Source: a marine actinobacterium MedAcidi-G1 (GTDB lineage: Bacteria; Actinomycetota; Acidimicrobiia; Acidimicrobiales; MedAcidi-G1). Taken from it: a stretch of 43,601 nucleotides of DNA. How positions within the stretch are numbered: the stretch's first letter is position 1; each line of letters starts with the position of its first letter. Location: NCBI GenBank assembly GCA_000817085.1, contig JUEM01000014.1, forward strand, positions 1 through 43,601, in the 5' to 3' direction. Position numbers and translations under genes: made by a program. Below, piece after piece: positions 25,357-32,630 of this stretch. Below the pieces are notes generated by a model. It did no database searches, had not been told where the DNA came from, and saw only the letters and a program-made list of their open reading frames with translations.

Positions 25357-25862
25357 TTACTAAATCTTTCTTCAAGAACATCGCTTTCGAATTGTCCGCA
25401 ATCAACAAATAAGGATCCGAAACCAGCAACTTCACCATATGTAGTATCCAAATCTAAATTCTTTTCCCAGCTAATAGCACCAGCCGTTATTTCTAAACCG
25501 TTAACTGAAAGATCTAATGGTTTATTTAATGAAGCTTCAAACATTGTTGAACCATTTTTCAACAGAACTACATATGGTTTCCCAATAAAAGCTTGAATAA
25601 GTGCTTCTGTGACCTCCCCTGTTTGAGGATCTTCTCCATTTCCTAAAGCTGCTACTTCTCCTAACTGGGTTTTGTAACAGGTGAAAACCATTTCAAATTT
25701 CTGACTTCCTATCTGAATCCAACCATTAGAAACTTTTGGAGTATCTTCTTTAACTTTTTTAGCTTCTTCTAATATTTCAACTGTATTCTCACTGCTGGCA
25801 CAGGAAGAAAAACCCCATATAAAAAGCGATAAAATCAATAAATTAAAGTAATTATTTTTCAT
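25353..25862 (-). CDS. Predicted lipoprotein, unknown function
   Basis: A 169-residue protein with a lipoprotein signal: MKNNYFNLLILSLFIWGF followed by SSC (lipobox FSSC, lipidated cysteine near residue 21). The mature part contains GSQKFEMVFTCYKTQLGEVAALGNG and a later FVDCGQF, so two cysteines could form a disulfide. I do not recognise a family. It overlaps the convergent poly-Thr gene by four bases at the stops. The next gene upstream on the strand ends 14 bases before it starts. Confidence 0.6.
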   Translation of the reverse strand: MKNNYFNLLILSLFIWGFSSCASSENTVEILEEAKKVKEDTPKVSNGWIQIGSQKFEMVFTCYKTQLGEVAALGNGEDPQTGEVTEALIQAFIGKPYVVLLKNGSTMFEASLNKPLDLSVNGLEITAGAISWEKNLDLDTTYGEVAGFGSLFVDCGQFESDVLEERFSN

Positions 25863-25876
25863 AATAAACCCACGTA

Positions 25877-26401
25877 TTAAATTAAAATCTCTAAAAGTTT
25901 GCCGCCAGTAAAGCGCCAGTCAAATTTTCGTAAGAAATCACTTTCAATAATTAAACCATTAGAACCTTCAAGCACTAAAGCCATTTCATTTCGTCTTTGG
26001 AATATAGTGACCTCTACGAACTCCCAGTTGACTCGGACTAATTTTTCTAATTCAGGAACTACCTTATTTAATTTAACCTCACTCAAATTAGGTGGCGTAC
26101 CTGTTGGTGGGAAAGAGCAAATTTCTTCCCACTTTCCTGGACGCTCAGACGCGGATAATCTCAATTTTGCTTTCTTTAAGCGAGATAAAAGTTCACGTCC
26201 ATCTATTTCAATAGCTCCCAAAACAATTGCCCGGTCTCTAACTTCTTTTGAAACATCGTAATGATCACCTTGAAATGACATAAGACGAAGCCCTAATAGC
26301 TCAGCGAAATCGTGCAATTCAGACAAGTTGTTATCGCTGGCAAGGTGGGCCCATAATTTACCCTTGTAAGGCCAGATTGCTTTATCAACGACTACTGCCA
26401 T
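25877..26401 (-). CDS. DUF4031 domain protein with C-terminal extension
   Basis: About 174 residues from ATG 26401. The N-terminal 75 or so residues match DUF4031 as I know it: VVVDKAIWPYKGKLWAHLASD, ELHDFAELLGL and FQGDHYDVSKEVRDRAIVLGA, with the HYDV motif and the RELLSRLKKAKLR helix. This domain is common in actinobacteria, usually as a small protein of about 90 residues, and its function is unknown. The remaining 80 or so residues are an unrecognised extension. The frame is open 29 codons further upstream, but that segment looks non-coding, so I use the internal ATG. Confidence 0.72.
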   Translation of the reverse strand: MAVVVDKAIWPYKGKLWAHLASDNNLSELHDFAELLGLRLMSFQGDHYDVSKEVRDRAIVLGAIEIDGRELLSRLKKAKLRLSASERPGKWEEICSFPPTGTPPNLSEVKLNKVVPELEKLVRVNWEFVEVTIFQRRNEMALVLEGSNGLIIESDFLRKFDWRFTGGKLLEILI

Positions 26402-26495
26402 TCCATATGTTGACTTCAAAAAATAAAAAATGCACTCTGAAGAGAAATTCTTTCCCAGCAACTCAAAATACTTGATTTGGTGACACAATTATTAA

Positions 26496-26768
26496 ATGAG
26501 TGATGTTGAAAAAACCTTCACCACTATCAAATTTTCACCAGAGTGCGAAATTGAAGAGATTTCTAGAGTCGCTCTCGCCGCTATTCTGAGAATTCATAAA
26601 ATTGATCCAGCTTTAATTGGTGAATTGGCTGTCTCGCTTCAAAAGGAAATAAAAGAAATTTCTGTAAATGCTCCATATGTGGAAGTTGAATTTCAGCCTA
26701 GTGAAAACGAAATTTCTGCTGAACTAAGAGCCAACGGCAACTCACGAATAATTAGCACTACCTGGTAA
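26496..26768 (+). CDS. Small hypothetical protein
   Basis: A 90-residue ORF starting at ATG 26496. It is acidic, with a helical centre (ISRVALAAILRIHKIDPALIGELAVSLQKEI) and a beta-like C-terminus. No membrane segment, cysteine pair or recognisable motif is present. It diverges from the DUF4031 gene, and its last 11 bases overlap the convergent methyltransferase gene. Codon use and placement suggest it is real; no function can be proposed. Confidence 0.5.
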   Translation: MSDVEKTFTTIKFSPECEIEEISRVALAAILRIHKIDPALIGELAVSLQKEIKEISVNAPYVEVEFQPSENEISAELRANGNSRIISTTW

Positions 26769-27411
26769 TTGAACGTCTTGCGACTAGCCATGAACCCTCA
26801 TGAGCATGAGCTGAAACTCCAGACCAACTAACTTCACTATTAGCCGACATTAAATCAATAACTTCTTCTGGAGGAAGGTAAATAGGTGTATCAGGACCTC
26901 TACTACTAATCCAAACTAAAAAACCTTTGGCTTTTAAACATCTCTCTATCTCATTTGGGAAAAGAATCATATTCATCATCAAAAACACATCAATCGAATT
27001 GCTAGCAAATGGAAGACGATTACTATCAGCGCAAACTTGTGGAGTTTCTGGTGTGATGGAGTTTTTGATCATTTCTTTTGAAATATCTAGTGCAACTACA
27101 CTTTCAAAATTATTAACTAATATTTGAGTAGCCAAGCCTGTACCTGCTCCTAGGTCTACAACCCTTTTCCCGTAAACTTCTCCTCGTTCTAAAGCATCTA
27201 AAACTGGGATTCCTCTAGCAGGAATATTTCGAGTAGTTGACCATTCAAGAGCTTTTTCGTCAAATAGTTTTTTTACTTCTTCTGCTAAATCAAAGTTCCA
27301 GAGCTTTTTGTAAACAACATCTCTGGTGATGTCTCTCATTCGAGAATTGGAACCAGAACCTCTAACCGATTTAGAAAACGGATAAATTGTTGGAAGATAA
27401 GTTATTTTCAA
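26758..27411 (-). CDS. SAM-dependent methyltransferase (UbiE-like class I fold)
   Basis: A 217-residue protein with the class I S-adenosylmethionine motif VVDLGAGTGLATQIL at residues 84-98, VVALDISKEMI as motif II, and the later NRLPFASNSIDVFLMMNMIL segment. The family methylates small molecules; the substrate is unknown. Residues 1-24 may not be translated, since ATG at codon 25 (27339) begins MRDITRDVVYKKLWNF, closer to the domain start. The stop of dut lies six bases upstream of the first ATG, so the two are cotranscribed. Confidence 0.82.
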   Translation of the reverse strand: MKITYLPTIYPFSKSVRGSGSNSRMRDITRDVVYKKLWNFDLAEEVKKLFDEKALEWSTTRNIPARGIPVLDALERGEVYGKRVVDLGAGTGLATQILVNNFESVVALDISKEMIKNSITPETPQVCADSNRLPFASNSIDVFLMMNMILFPNEIERCLKAKGFLVWISSRGPDTPIYLPPEEVIDLMSANSEVSWSGVSAHAHEGSWLVARRSITR

Positions 27412-27417
27412 ATCTTT

Positions 27418-27855
27418 TTACCTACCAGAAGAACCAAACCCAGTTTCTCCTCTTTCTGAATCAGGCAATTCTTCAACTTCTTGGAAATTACACTCTTCAA
27501 CTTTTTGAATTACCAGCTGGGCTATTCTTTCGCCTTTGTTGATCTCAAAGGTCTCATTCGGATCAGTATTAATAAGTAAAACTTTTAACTCTCCGCGGTA
27601 ACCAGAATCAATAAGGCCTGGTGTGTTTAAGCACGTGATCCCATGTTTAAGTGCCAAACCACTTCTAGGTTGAACGAATCCAGCAAATCCTTTAGGTATA
27701 GCTATTGCAACTCCTGTTGATATGAGAGCTCTCCCTCCACCTGGGTCTAAAACTACTGACTCTGCAGCAACCAAGTCTGCGCCAGCATCACCAGATTTTG
27801 CATAAATAGGGATAGTTGCATCATCTATTAATCTAATAATTGGAATATTCAGCAT
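27418..27855 (-). CDS. dut: dUTP diphosphatase
   Basis: Hydrolyses dUTP to dUMP and pyrophosphate, protecting DNA from uracil. The 145-residue trimeric dUTPase shows the five motifs in order: SGDAGADL, PRSGLALKHG, the TPGLIDSGYRGELK loop, GERIAQLVI, and the C-terminal arm RGETGFGSSGR. It is divergent from orn, with about 50 bases between the starts. The methyltransferase gene follows closely. Confidence 0.97.
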   Translation of the reverse strand: MLNIPIIRLIDDATIPIYAKSGDAGADLVAAESVVLDPGGGRALISTGVAIAIPKGFAGFVQPRSGLALKHGITCLNTPGLIDSGYRGELKVLLINTDPNETFEINKGERIAQLVIQKVEECNFQEVEELPDSERGETGFGSSGR

Positions 27856-27905
27856 AAATATGACCTTACTTGCACTTCTTAGTGAATAACCGACACATAG
27901 CCCGT

Positions 27906-28454
27906 ATGATCAAATCTGTGTTGGCTTGGATGGATTTAGAAATGACAGGGTTAAACCCAAAAGAGGATGTAATCGTTGAGATTGCAACTTTACTTACAAA
28001 TGACGATCTCGAAGAAATTGCAGCCGGACCAAATTTGGTCATCCATCAATCAGCTAAAAAATTAGAAAATATGAGCAAACACGTCGAAGAAATGCACACT
28101 TCAAGCGGTTTACTTGATGAAATTTCAAAATCTACAATTGATCTTTCAATCGCTGGTGAGAGAACTTTGGACTTTTTAAAAGACCACATCGAAAAAGCAG
28201 GAACTGTTCCTTTGTGTGGTAATTCGATTGGTACAGATAGAAGATTCTTGTCGGAAGGTCTTCCAGATTTAGCGTCTTTTTTTCATTACAGATCAATTGA
28301 TGTCTCAACTATCAAAGAACTTGCAAAACGCTGGAATCCAGAAATCATAAATTCTGCTCCAAAAAAAAATGGGGGTCATCGAGCTTTAGACGATATTCGT
28401 GAATCAGTTGCGGAACTTCGTCATTATCGCGAAAACCTTTTTATAAAACCATGA
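27906..28454 (+). CDS. orn: Oligoribonuclease
   Basis: A DEDDh 3'-5' exonuclease that degrades very short RNA (and linear cyclic-di-GMP products). The DxE motif is MDLEMTGL. CGNSIGTDRRFL and HRALDDIRESVAEL carry the further catalytic Asp and His residues. I start at ATG 27906 (MIKSVLAWMDLEMTG), which matches the family N-terminus; the earlier in-frame ATG adds 12 unlikely residues. The stop overlaps the start of the MBL hydrolase by four bases. Confidence 0.95.
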   Translation: MIKSVLAWMDLEMTGLNPKEDVIVEIATLLTNDDLEEIAAGPNLVIHQSAKKLENMSKHVEEMHTSSGLLDEISKSTIDLSIAGERTLDFLKDHIEKAGTVPLCGNSIGTDRRFLSEGLPDLASFFHYRSIDVSTIKELAKRWNPEIINSAPKKNGGHRALDDIRESVAELRHYRENLFIKP

Positions 28455-29548
28455 ACGAAAATACTTCAACAGAAACAATTCCTCCGCGCCCATTGAGGCA
28501 AGAACAGGAACCAGCTTCAGAGGAAATTACCGAAGTTGCTAACGGTATTTACAGATTCCAACTTCCAATTTCAATGCCTGGGTTAGGACATGTTAATTGT
28601 TACGCACTTGAAGACAAAAAAGGGTTGTCTTTAGTGGATCCAGGATTGCCTGGTAACGAGTCTTGGAATGCCCTTGAGGCACGGCTTAAAGATCTAGGAA
28701 CTAACTTTTCTCATGTGCATACAACGATAGTTACCCATAGCCACGTTGATCATTACGGTGGAGTCCACAGACTTAGAGATGATTATGATGTCGAGGTTCT
28801 TACCCATTCGTCTTTTTCGTCAGTTTTTGGTCACGACGACATTATGGAAAATCCTGATGCAGCCTCACTAGACCTAGCCGATGATGAGGACGTAGAGAAA
28901 CTTCGCAAAATGCTTAGTAGACCAACTCCATGGGGTACGAAAAGAGAGCCACCCTCAGCTGAAGAGCTTAGGAAATGGAGTGGAAGTAATACAGGCGCCG
29001 ATTCAAAGTCTTTTCAAGTGCCTAAACCGTCTTTGACTGTCGAAGACTCTGAAGAGATAACTATTGGCGAAAGAACATGGTTAGCTCTTCACCTCCCAGG
29101 ACACACTCATGATCATCTATGTTTATACGATCCAGTCGATGGAATTTTCTTATCTGGAGATCACGTACTACCAACCATCACACCTCATATAGGAGGCATG
29201 GGAAATATGGAAGATCCATTGGCAGTATTCTTTAATTCTTTAGAAAGAACAAAAGAATTTTCACAAGTTACTCTTGTTCTACCAGCTCATGGACATCCTT
29301 TCACTAATCTTGTTGAAAGAACAGATGATATTATCCAACATCATATAGATCGACTGCAGTTGATTAGAGAAACAGGCGATTCGATAGGCGAAGCCTCAGT
29401 AAATGATTATATGAAATACTTATTTAAAGAAAGATCTTGGGGTGATATGGCGGCTAGTGAAACTTACGCTCATCTAGAACATCTAAGAATCCTTGGTGAA
29501 GCCAAACCTAAAGAAGAAAAAGGCATAAAAACCTATAAATTCGCTTAA
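28451..29548 (+). CDS. MBL-fold metallo-hydrolase (LACTB2-like)
   Basis: A 365-residue metallo-beta-lactamase-fold hydrolase. The metal site begins HSHVDHYGG (H96, H98, D100, H101). The later metal ligands are in LHLPGHTHDHLCLY and FLSGDHVLPTIT. A C-terminal helical region after VLPAHGHPF resembles LACTB2-type proteins, which often act on thioesters or RNA, but the substrate is not evident. It overlaps orn by four bases, which suggests coupling and perhaps a role in RNA turnover. Confidence 0.85.
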   Translation: MNENTSTETIPPRPLRQEQEPASEEITEVANGIYRFQLPISMPGLGHVNCYALEDKKGLSLVDPGLPGNESWNALEARLKDLGTNFSHVHTTIVTHSHVDHYGGVHRLRDDYDVEVLTHSSFSSVFGHDDIMENPDAASLDLADDEDVEKLRKMLSRPTPWGTKREPPSAEELRKWSGSNTGADSKSFQVPKPSLTVEDSEEITIGERTWLALHLPGHTHDHLCLYDPVDGIFLSGDHVLPTITPHIGGMGNMEDPLAVFFNSLERTKEFSQVTLVLPAHGHPFTNLVERTDDIIQHHIDRLQLIRETGDSIGEASVNDYMKYLFKERSWGDMAASETYAHLEHLRILGEAKPKEEKGIKTYKFA

Positions 29549-29593
29549 TCTAAGCCAATATCTAAGAATTATTCAATTTTATTGAAAAATAAG

Positions 29594-29647
29594 TTGACAA
29601 AATTCACTCAAAGGTGTTGAGTGGTCACGCAGCGTAGTTTTGATAAA
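29594..29647 (+). promoter_or_regulatory. Candidate whiB7 promoter region
   Basis: TTGACA at 29594-29599 is a consensus -35 hexamer, but its -10 is weak. A second possible pair is TTGAGT (29617-29622) with TGATAA (29641-29646), 18 bases apart. AT-rich sequence lies around both, as expected for a WhiB7-activated promoter. Which pair is used is undecided. Confidence 0.35.
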
Positions 29648-29697
29648 CTTGCTTTATTAAACTGCTTTGCAATTTTTTAAGAAAGAGAAAAATTAGC

Positions 29698-29868
29698 ATG
29701 AATAATAAAATTCGCAATCATTTCGGTCATAAAACCGTTGATCATGCTTTAACCTCACACGTACTTACACCGGTCAATCCAGTAGCTCTATCCAAAGCGA
29801 CAATTTCACTCTGGTTCAACAAGTACGGATTTTTCACCATAAAGCGGCCCTGGGAAACAGCTAGCTAA
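29698..29868 (+). CDS. 56-residue leader peptide (uORF) of whiB7
   Basis: ATG 29698 opens a 56-residue ORF that starts MNNKIRNHFGHKTVDHALTS and ends FFTIKRPWETAS. A purine-rich GAAAGAG precedes it. It is the only ORF in the roughly 400-base region between the MBL gene and whiB7. It ends 23 bases before an intrinsic terminator. Its codons 49-52 form the 5' strand of a possible antiterminator. In mycobacterial whiB7 and Streptomyces wblC a leader ORF plus terminator couples transcription to ribosome stalling by antibiotics. The same job is inferred here, with the peptide product itself probably unimportant. Confidence 0.72.
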   Translation: MNNKIRNHFGHKTVDHALTSHVLTPVNPVALSKATISLWFNKYGFFTIKRPWETAS

Positions 29869-29896
29869 ATAGCTAAAACGCAGAAACCATGGCCGC
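29844..29896 (+). promoter_or_regulatory. Antiterminator helix of the whiB7 attenuator
   Basis: GCGGCC-C-TGG (29844-29853, inside uORF codons 49-52) can pair with CCA-T-GGCCGC (29887-29896): six pairs, one mismatch, then three pairs. The 3' strand uses the 5' arm of the terminator, so only one helix can form. A ribosome finishing the uORF would cover 29844-29853 and allow termination. Confidence 0.6.
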
Positions 29897-29918
29897 CGGA
29901 AAATCCGGCGGCTTTTTT
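29892..29918 (+). terminator. Intrinsic terminator in the whiB7 leader
   Basis: A 9-bp perfect, very GC-rich stem GCCGCCGGA/TCCGGCGGC with loop AAA, followed by six T residues. It lies between the uORF and the whiB7 ribosome-binding site, in otherwise AT-rich DNA, so it would block whiB7 transcription unless an antiterminator forms. Confidence 0.93.
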
Positions 29919-29950
29919 CATTTTTGAGATTAGTTCTAAAAGGAGTAAAA

Positions 29951-30286
29951 ATGTTTGCAATAGAATTTAAAACAGAGGCTTGGAGAGAAAATGCAGCATG
30001 CTCTCAACTTGGCGTGCCCACAGGAATTTTCTTCTCTGAAGATCTAGGAGATATAGCTCAAGCTAAGAGAATATGCGCAGAGTGTCCTTCTCTTGCGTTG
30101 TGCTTGGAGGCGGCTATAGAGCGAAACGAACCTTGGGGTGTTTGGGGGGGTCAATTATTCCGAAAAGGGAGGATCTTAGCTAACAAACGTGGAAGAGGAA
30201 GACCACGCAAAGTCTCTAGACCTGAAGAAGAGCTTCCAGTTATACCTATACCTGTTCATCTGCAGTCTGCCCTCCGTTCTGCTTGA
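29951..30286 (+). CDS. whiB7: WhiB-like transcription factor WhiB7
   Basis: A 111-residue iron-sulfur regulator. Four cluster cysteines are C17, C42, C45 and C51 (CAECPSLALC). The EPWGVWGG turn at 60-67 binds the primary sigma factor. The C-terminal AT-hook GRGRPRK near 81-87 is the mark of WhiB7 among WhiB proteins. WhiB7 activates intrinsic antibiotic-resistance genes in actinobacteria at promoters with AT-rich DNA beside the -35. The start at 29951 is set by AGGAG at 29941-29945; an open frame extends nine codons upstream. Expression is probably controlled by the leader attenuator. The protein has about 24 residues after the AT-hook. Confidence 0.92.
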   Translation: MFAIEFKTEAWRENAACSQLGVPTGIFFSEDLGDIAQAKRICAECPSLALCLEAAIERNEPWGVWGGQLFRKGRILANKRGRGRPRKVSRPEEELPVIPIPVHLQSALRSA

Positions 30287-30344
30287 TGATCGGCCAAATC
30301 GAATTGGGGTGACGATTAACGAACCTCGATTTGTAAAGGGGTTT

Positions 30345-30386
30345 GGGAGATGACCTTGCGACTTATAGTCGTAATGGCCATCTCCC
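30345..30386 (+). other. Strong stem-loop between whiB7 and the tlpA-like gene
   Basis: GGGAGATG (30345-30352) pairs with CATCTCCC (30379-30386), then CC with GG and CGAC with GTCG. Small internal loops separate these, with a TTATA apical loop. No U-tract follows (CTTTATATATG), so it is not a classical terminator. It ends 16 bases before the tlpA-like start, so it may be a leader structure. Confidence 0.5.
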
Positions 30387-30402
30387 GACTACCTTTATAT
30401 AT

Positions 30403-30891
30403 GTGAAAAAAGTTTTATTAATACTTCTGATGATTACAACTGCATGCAGCGTTAAAGAAACTATTGAACCTCTTGACAATAACGTCTTAAATCAACCCTT
30501 TGAAACAAACAATGAATTTGAAACCCTTAAAGGTGTATACGAAAAAAATAATCAACCTATGGTGGTAAATCTTTGGGCTACCTGGTGTACTCCTTGTTTA
30601 GAAGAAATGCCTCACTTTGAAACAGCTCACCGCGAACACAGCGAAAAGATTACATTTATTGGAATAAATATTAGCGATTCTCCGACCAGAGCTAAAAAAA
30701 GAGCTGAAGAGCTCCAAATTTCTTACCTGCTTGGAAACGATCCTGATGGGAGTTTTACGAAATCCTTAAAAGTAATTGGATTGCCTGTAACCGCTTTCTT
30801 TAATACTGAAGGGAAATTGTCAACGATACATCAAGGCCCTATAAGCAAAGAAAATCTCCAAAAGTCAATAATGGAGTTACTTGATGTTTGA
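30403..30891 (+). CDS. TlpA/ResA-like thioredoxin lipoprotein
   Basis: About 162 residues from GTG 30403, which begins with a lipoprotein signal ending ITTAC (lipidated C15). The thioredoxin domain carries WATWCTPC (redox C62/C65) and the cis-proline region GLPVTAFF. ResA/TlpA proteins reduce disulfides outside the membrane, for example in apocytochrome c. The next gene encodes a CcdA-like electron carrier (8-base overlap), which would keep this protein reduced. The reading frame is open further upstream, across the stem-loop at 30345-30386, but that part lacks protein-like features. Confidence 0.88.
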   Translation: MKKVLLILLMITTACSVKETIEPLDNNVLNQPFETNNEFETLKGVYEKNNQPMVVNLWATWCTPCLEEMPHFETAHREHSEKITFIGINISDSPTRAKKRAEELQISYLLGNDPDGSFTKSLKVIGLPVTAFFNTEGKLSTIHQGPISKENLQKSIMELLDV

Positions 30892-31984
30892 TCTAGAACT
30901 AGTCCTCCCTTTCAGCCTCGGTATCGTCACGGCAATTAATCCATGCGGTTTTGCAATGCTTCCTACTTGGCTTGGATACTTCATCGGTAAAGATACTGCC
31001 GACAGTCAAGCTAGACCAGAGCAAGTCGTAAGAGGTTTATGGGTAAGTATGACTCTCACGGCAACATTCGTAGGTGTTTTTGGTTTTCTTGGATTTTTGA
31101 TCTCTCATCTAGTGAACGAGGAGACAATTGCGCAAAAAACTCCTTGGATAACTGTTGTCTTGGGGATACTTCTGATTCCGTACGGGTTTTCTCTCTTATT
31201 TAAAAAAAATATAAAACTATTTCCCTCTTTCAGCCGAAGAGGTCCAAGATCAAATGAACTCTTGTCGGTTATTGGCTTTGGTATTTCCTATGCCATTGTT
31301 TCGGTCGGATGCTCAGCTCCTCTCTTTTTACTTCAAATCTCAGGGAGTTTCAGCAGAGAGGGAATTATTGAAGGAACAGTAATTTTTCTTGCTTATGCAC
31401 TTGGATTAGGTGCTGTTGTAACTATCACGACTCTGTCTTTAGCTTTGGCAAGAGGTGGAATTGTCCGTAATCTACGAAAATTACTCCCTTATATGGATCA
31501 GATAGGTGCTCTTGCCCTATTAGCTGGCGGCGCATATTTGTGTATTTATGGAATTTATGAAATTAGAACTTTAAATTCCCCAGGATCTGGCGCCAATCCG
31601 ATAGTTGGAAAAATTAATGAACTGCAATCACATCTAACGATTTGGATTTCAGAAGTTGGAGGGTTAGAAATAGGTTTAGCTTTGTGGCTCATAATAATAA
31701 CTTTCGTACTTTGGGGTTTGAACCCTGCATTTACAGGCACGGCTAAAAATTATCTAAGATTTTCTATTTTAGGGATTTGGCTTCTTCTTGAAGGGGTTTT
31801 GTATAAAGGGACACTGGTTATCAGACCAGTTACATATGTAATTTTAAAGTGGCCAGAAAGAATAAGCCACTGGTTTGAAAAACCTGAACGATGGGCTGTT
31901 CCTTTTGAGGTATTAGTTTCATTTATTTTTCTTTTAATTGTTTATTCAACCTGTTCTGCTTTTGTCAGAGAGAAGAATAGATGA
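30884..31984 (+). CDS. CcdA-like thiol-disulfide transmembrane protein
   Basis: About 366 residues with eight or more hydrophobic helices. The DsbD/CcdA core occupies the first 215 residues, with its cysteines in TAINPCGFAMLP (helix 1) and VSVGCSAPLFLL (helix 4). These carry electrons from cytoplasmic thioredoxin to extracytoplasmic partners. The remaining 150 residues add two or three helices not in the minimal CcdA, with no clear match. ATG 30884 has GGAG ten bases upstream. The gene overlaps both neighbours (8 bases upstream, 4 downstream), giving a three-gene operon. Confidence 0.87.
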   Translation: MFDLELVLPFSLGIVTAINPCGFAMLPTWLGYFIGKDTADSQARPEQVVRGLWVSMTLTATFVGVFGFLGFLISHLVNEETIAQKTPWITVVLGILLIPYGFSLLFKKNIKLFPSFSRRGPRSNELLSVIGFGISYAIVSVGCSAPLFLLQISGSFSREGIIEGTVIFLAYALGLGAVVTITTLSLALARGGIVRNLRKLLPYMDQIGALALLAGGAYLCIYGIYEIRTLNSPGSGANPIVGKINELQSHLTIWISEVGGLEIGLALWLIIITFVLWGLNPAFTGTAKNYLRFSILGIWLLLEGVLYKGTLVIRPVTYVILKWPERISHWFEKPERWAVPFEVLVSFIFLLIVYSTCSAFVREKNR

Positions 31985-32619
31985 AAAAAATTAAAGAAAT
32001 TCAGAGTTTTACTGACCTGCTCTCAAATCCTGAAATAACTGAAGAAATTGAAATTCGATCTTCTTTTGGTATCTGTGCAATTCATGGAGGCGGTTTGGAA
32101 AGAGCTACTGAAGCTGTCGCTAGAGATGTAGCTGAAAGTACCAATTCTTCTTACTATGCTGTCATACAACCCGAGGGTTCGAGGCTGCACTTATCTTCTA
32201 AATATTTTGATCCTAAGCAATCTTTAAAACTTGATCAGTTTTTAAAAAATATTGACACACTTATTTCAATTCATGGATATGGAAAAGAAGATGATTTCTG
32301 GGCTTTACTGCTCGGAGGGACTAATAGAGAAATGGCCTACCATCTTGCAGGTTCACTGAGGGAGGTGCTCCCTGAAGAGTACCGTGTAGTCGATCAAATA
32401 GATAAAATTCCACTACCTCTGAGAGGTGTCCACCCTGATAACCCAGTTAATTGTCCAGCTAATGGGGGTGTGCAAATTGAAATACCACCCGGCTTAAGGT
32501 GGAACAGAGACTATAATTTTTGGTCGGATGCGGATGGAACTCCACGTTCAGAAGATCTAAACCTACTTATTAAAGGATTGATTTCAGGTATTACTAGTTG
32601 GCAAGAGAAAAAGAATTAA
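31981..32619 (+). CDS. Poly-gamma-glutamate hydrolase family protein
   Basis: A 212-residue protein matching the poly-gamma-glutamate hydrolase family (DUF867, related to phage PghP): CAIHGGGLERATEAVARDVAE with the zinc ligands H35 and E40, LISIHGYGKEDDFWALLLGG, LPLRGVHPDNPVN, and GGVQIEIPPGLR. Family members are zinc peptidases that cut gamma-linked glutamate chains, though cellular homologues may have other substrates. No signal peptide is visible. It overlaps the ccdA-like gene by four bases; why it belongs with thiol-redox genes is unclear. Confidence 0.8.
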   Translation: MKKIKEIQSFTDLLSNPEITEEIEIRSSFGICAIHGGGLERATEAVARDVAESTNSSYYAVIQPEGSRLHLSSKYFDPKQSLKLDQFLKNIDTLISIHGYGKEDDFWALLLGGTNREMAYHLAGSLREVLPEEYRVVDQIDKIPLPLRGVHPDNPVNCPANGGVQIEIPPGLRWNRDYNFWSDADGTPRSEDLNLLIKGLISGITSWQEKKN

Positions 32620-32630
32620 CTCAAAAAAAA

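Noticed and set aside
29572-29586. TTCAAT-TTT-ATTGAA inverted repeat after the MBL gene
   Set aside because: It is a weak AT-only stem with no U-tract, common by chance in AT-rich spacers; not convincing as a terminator.
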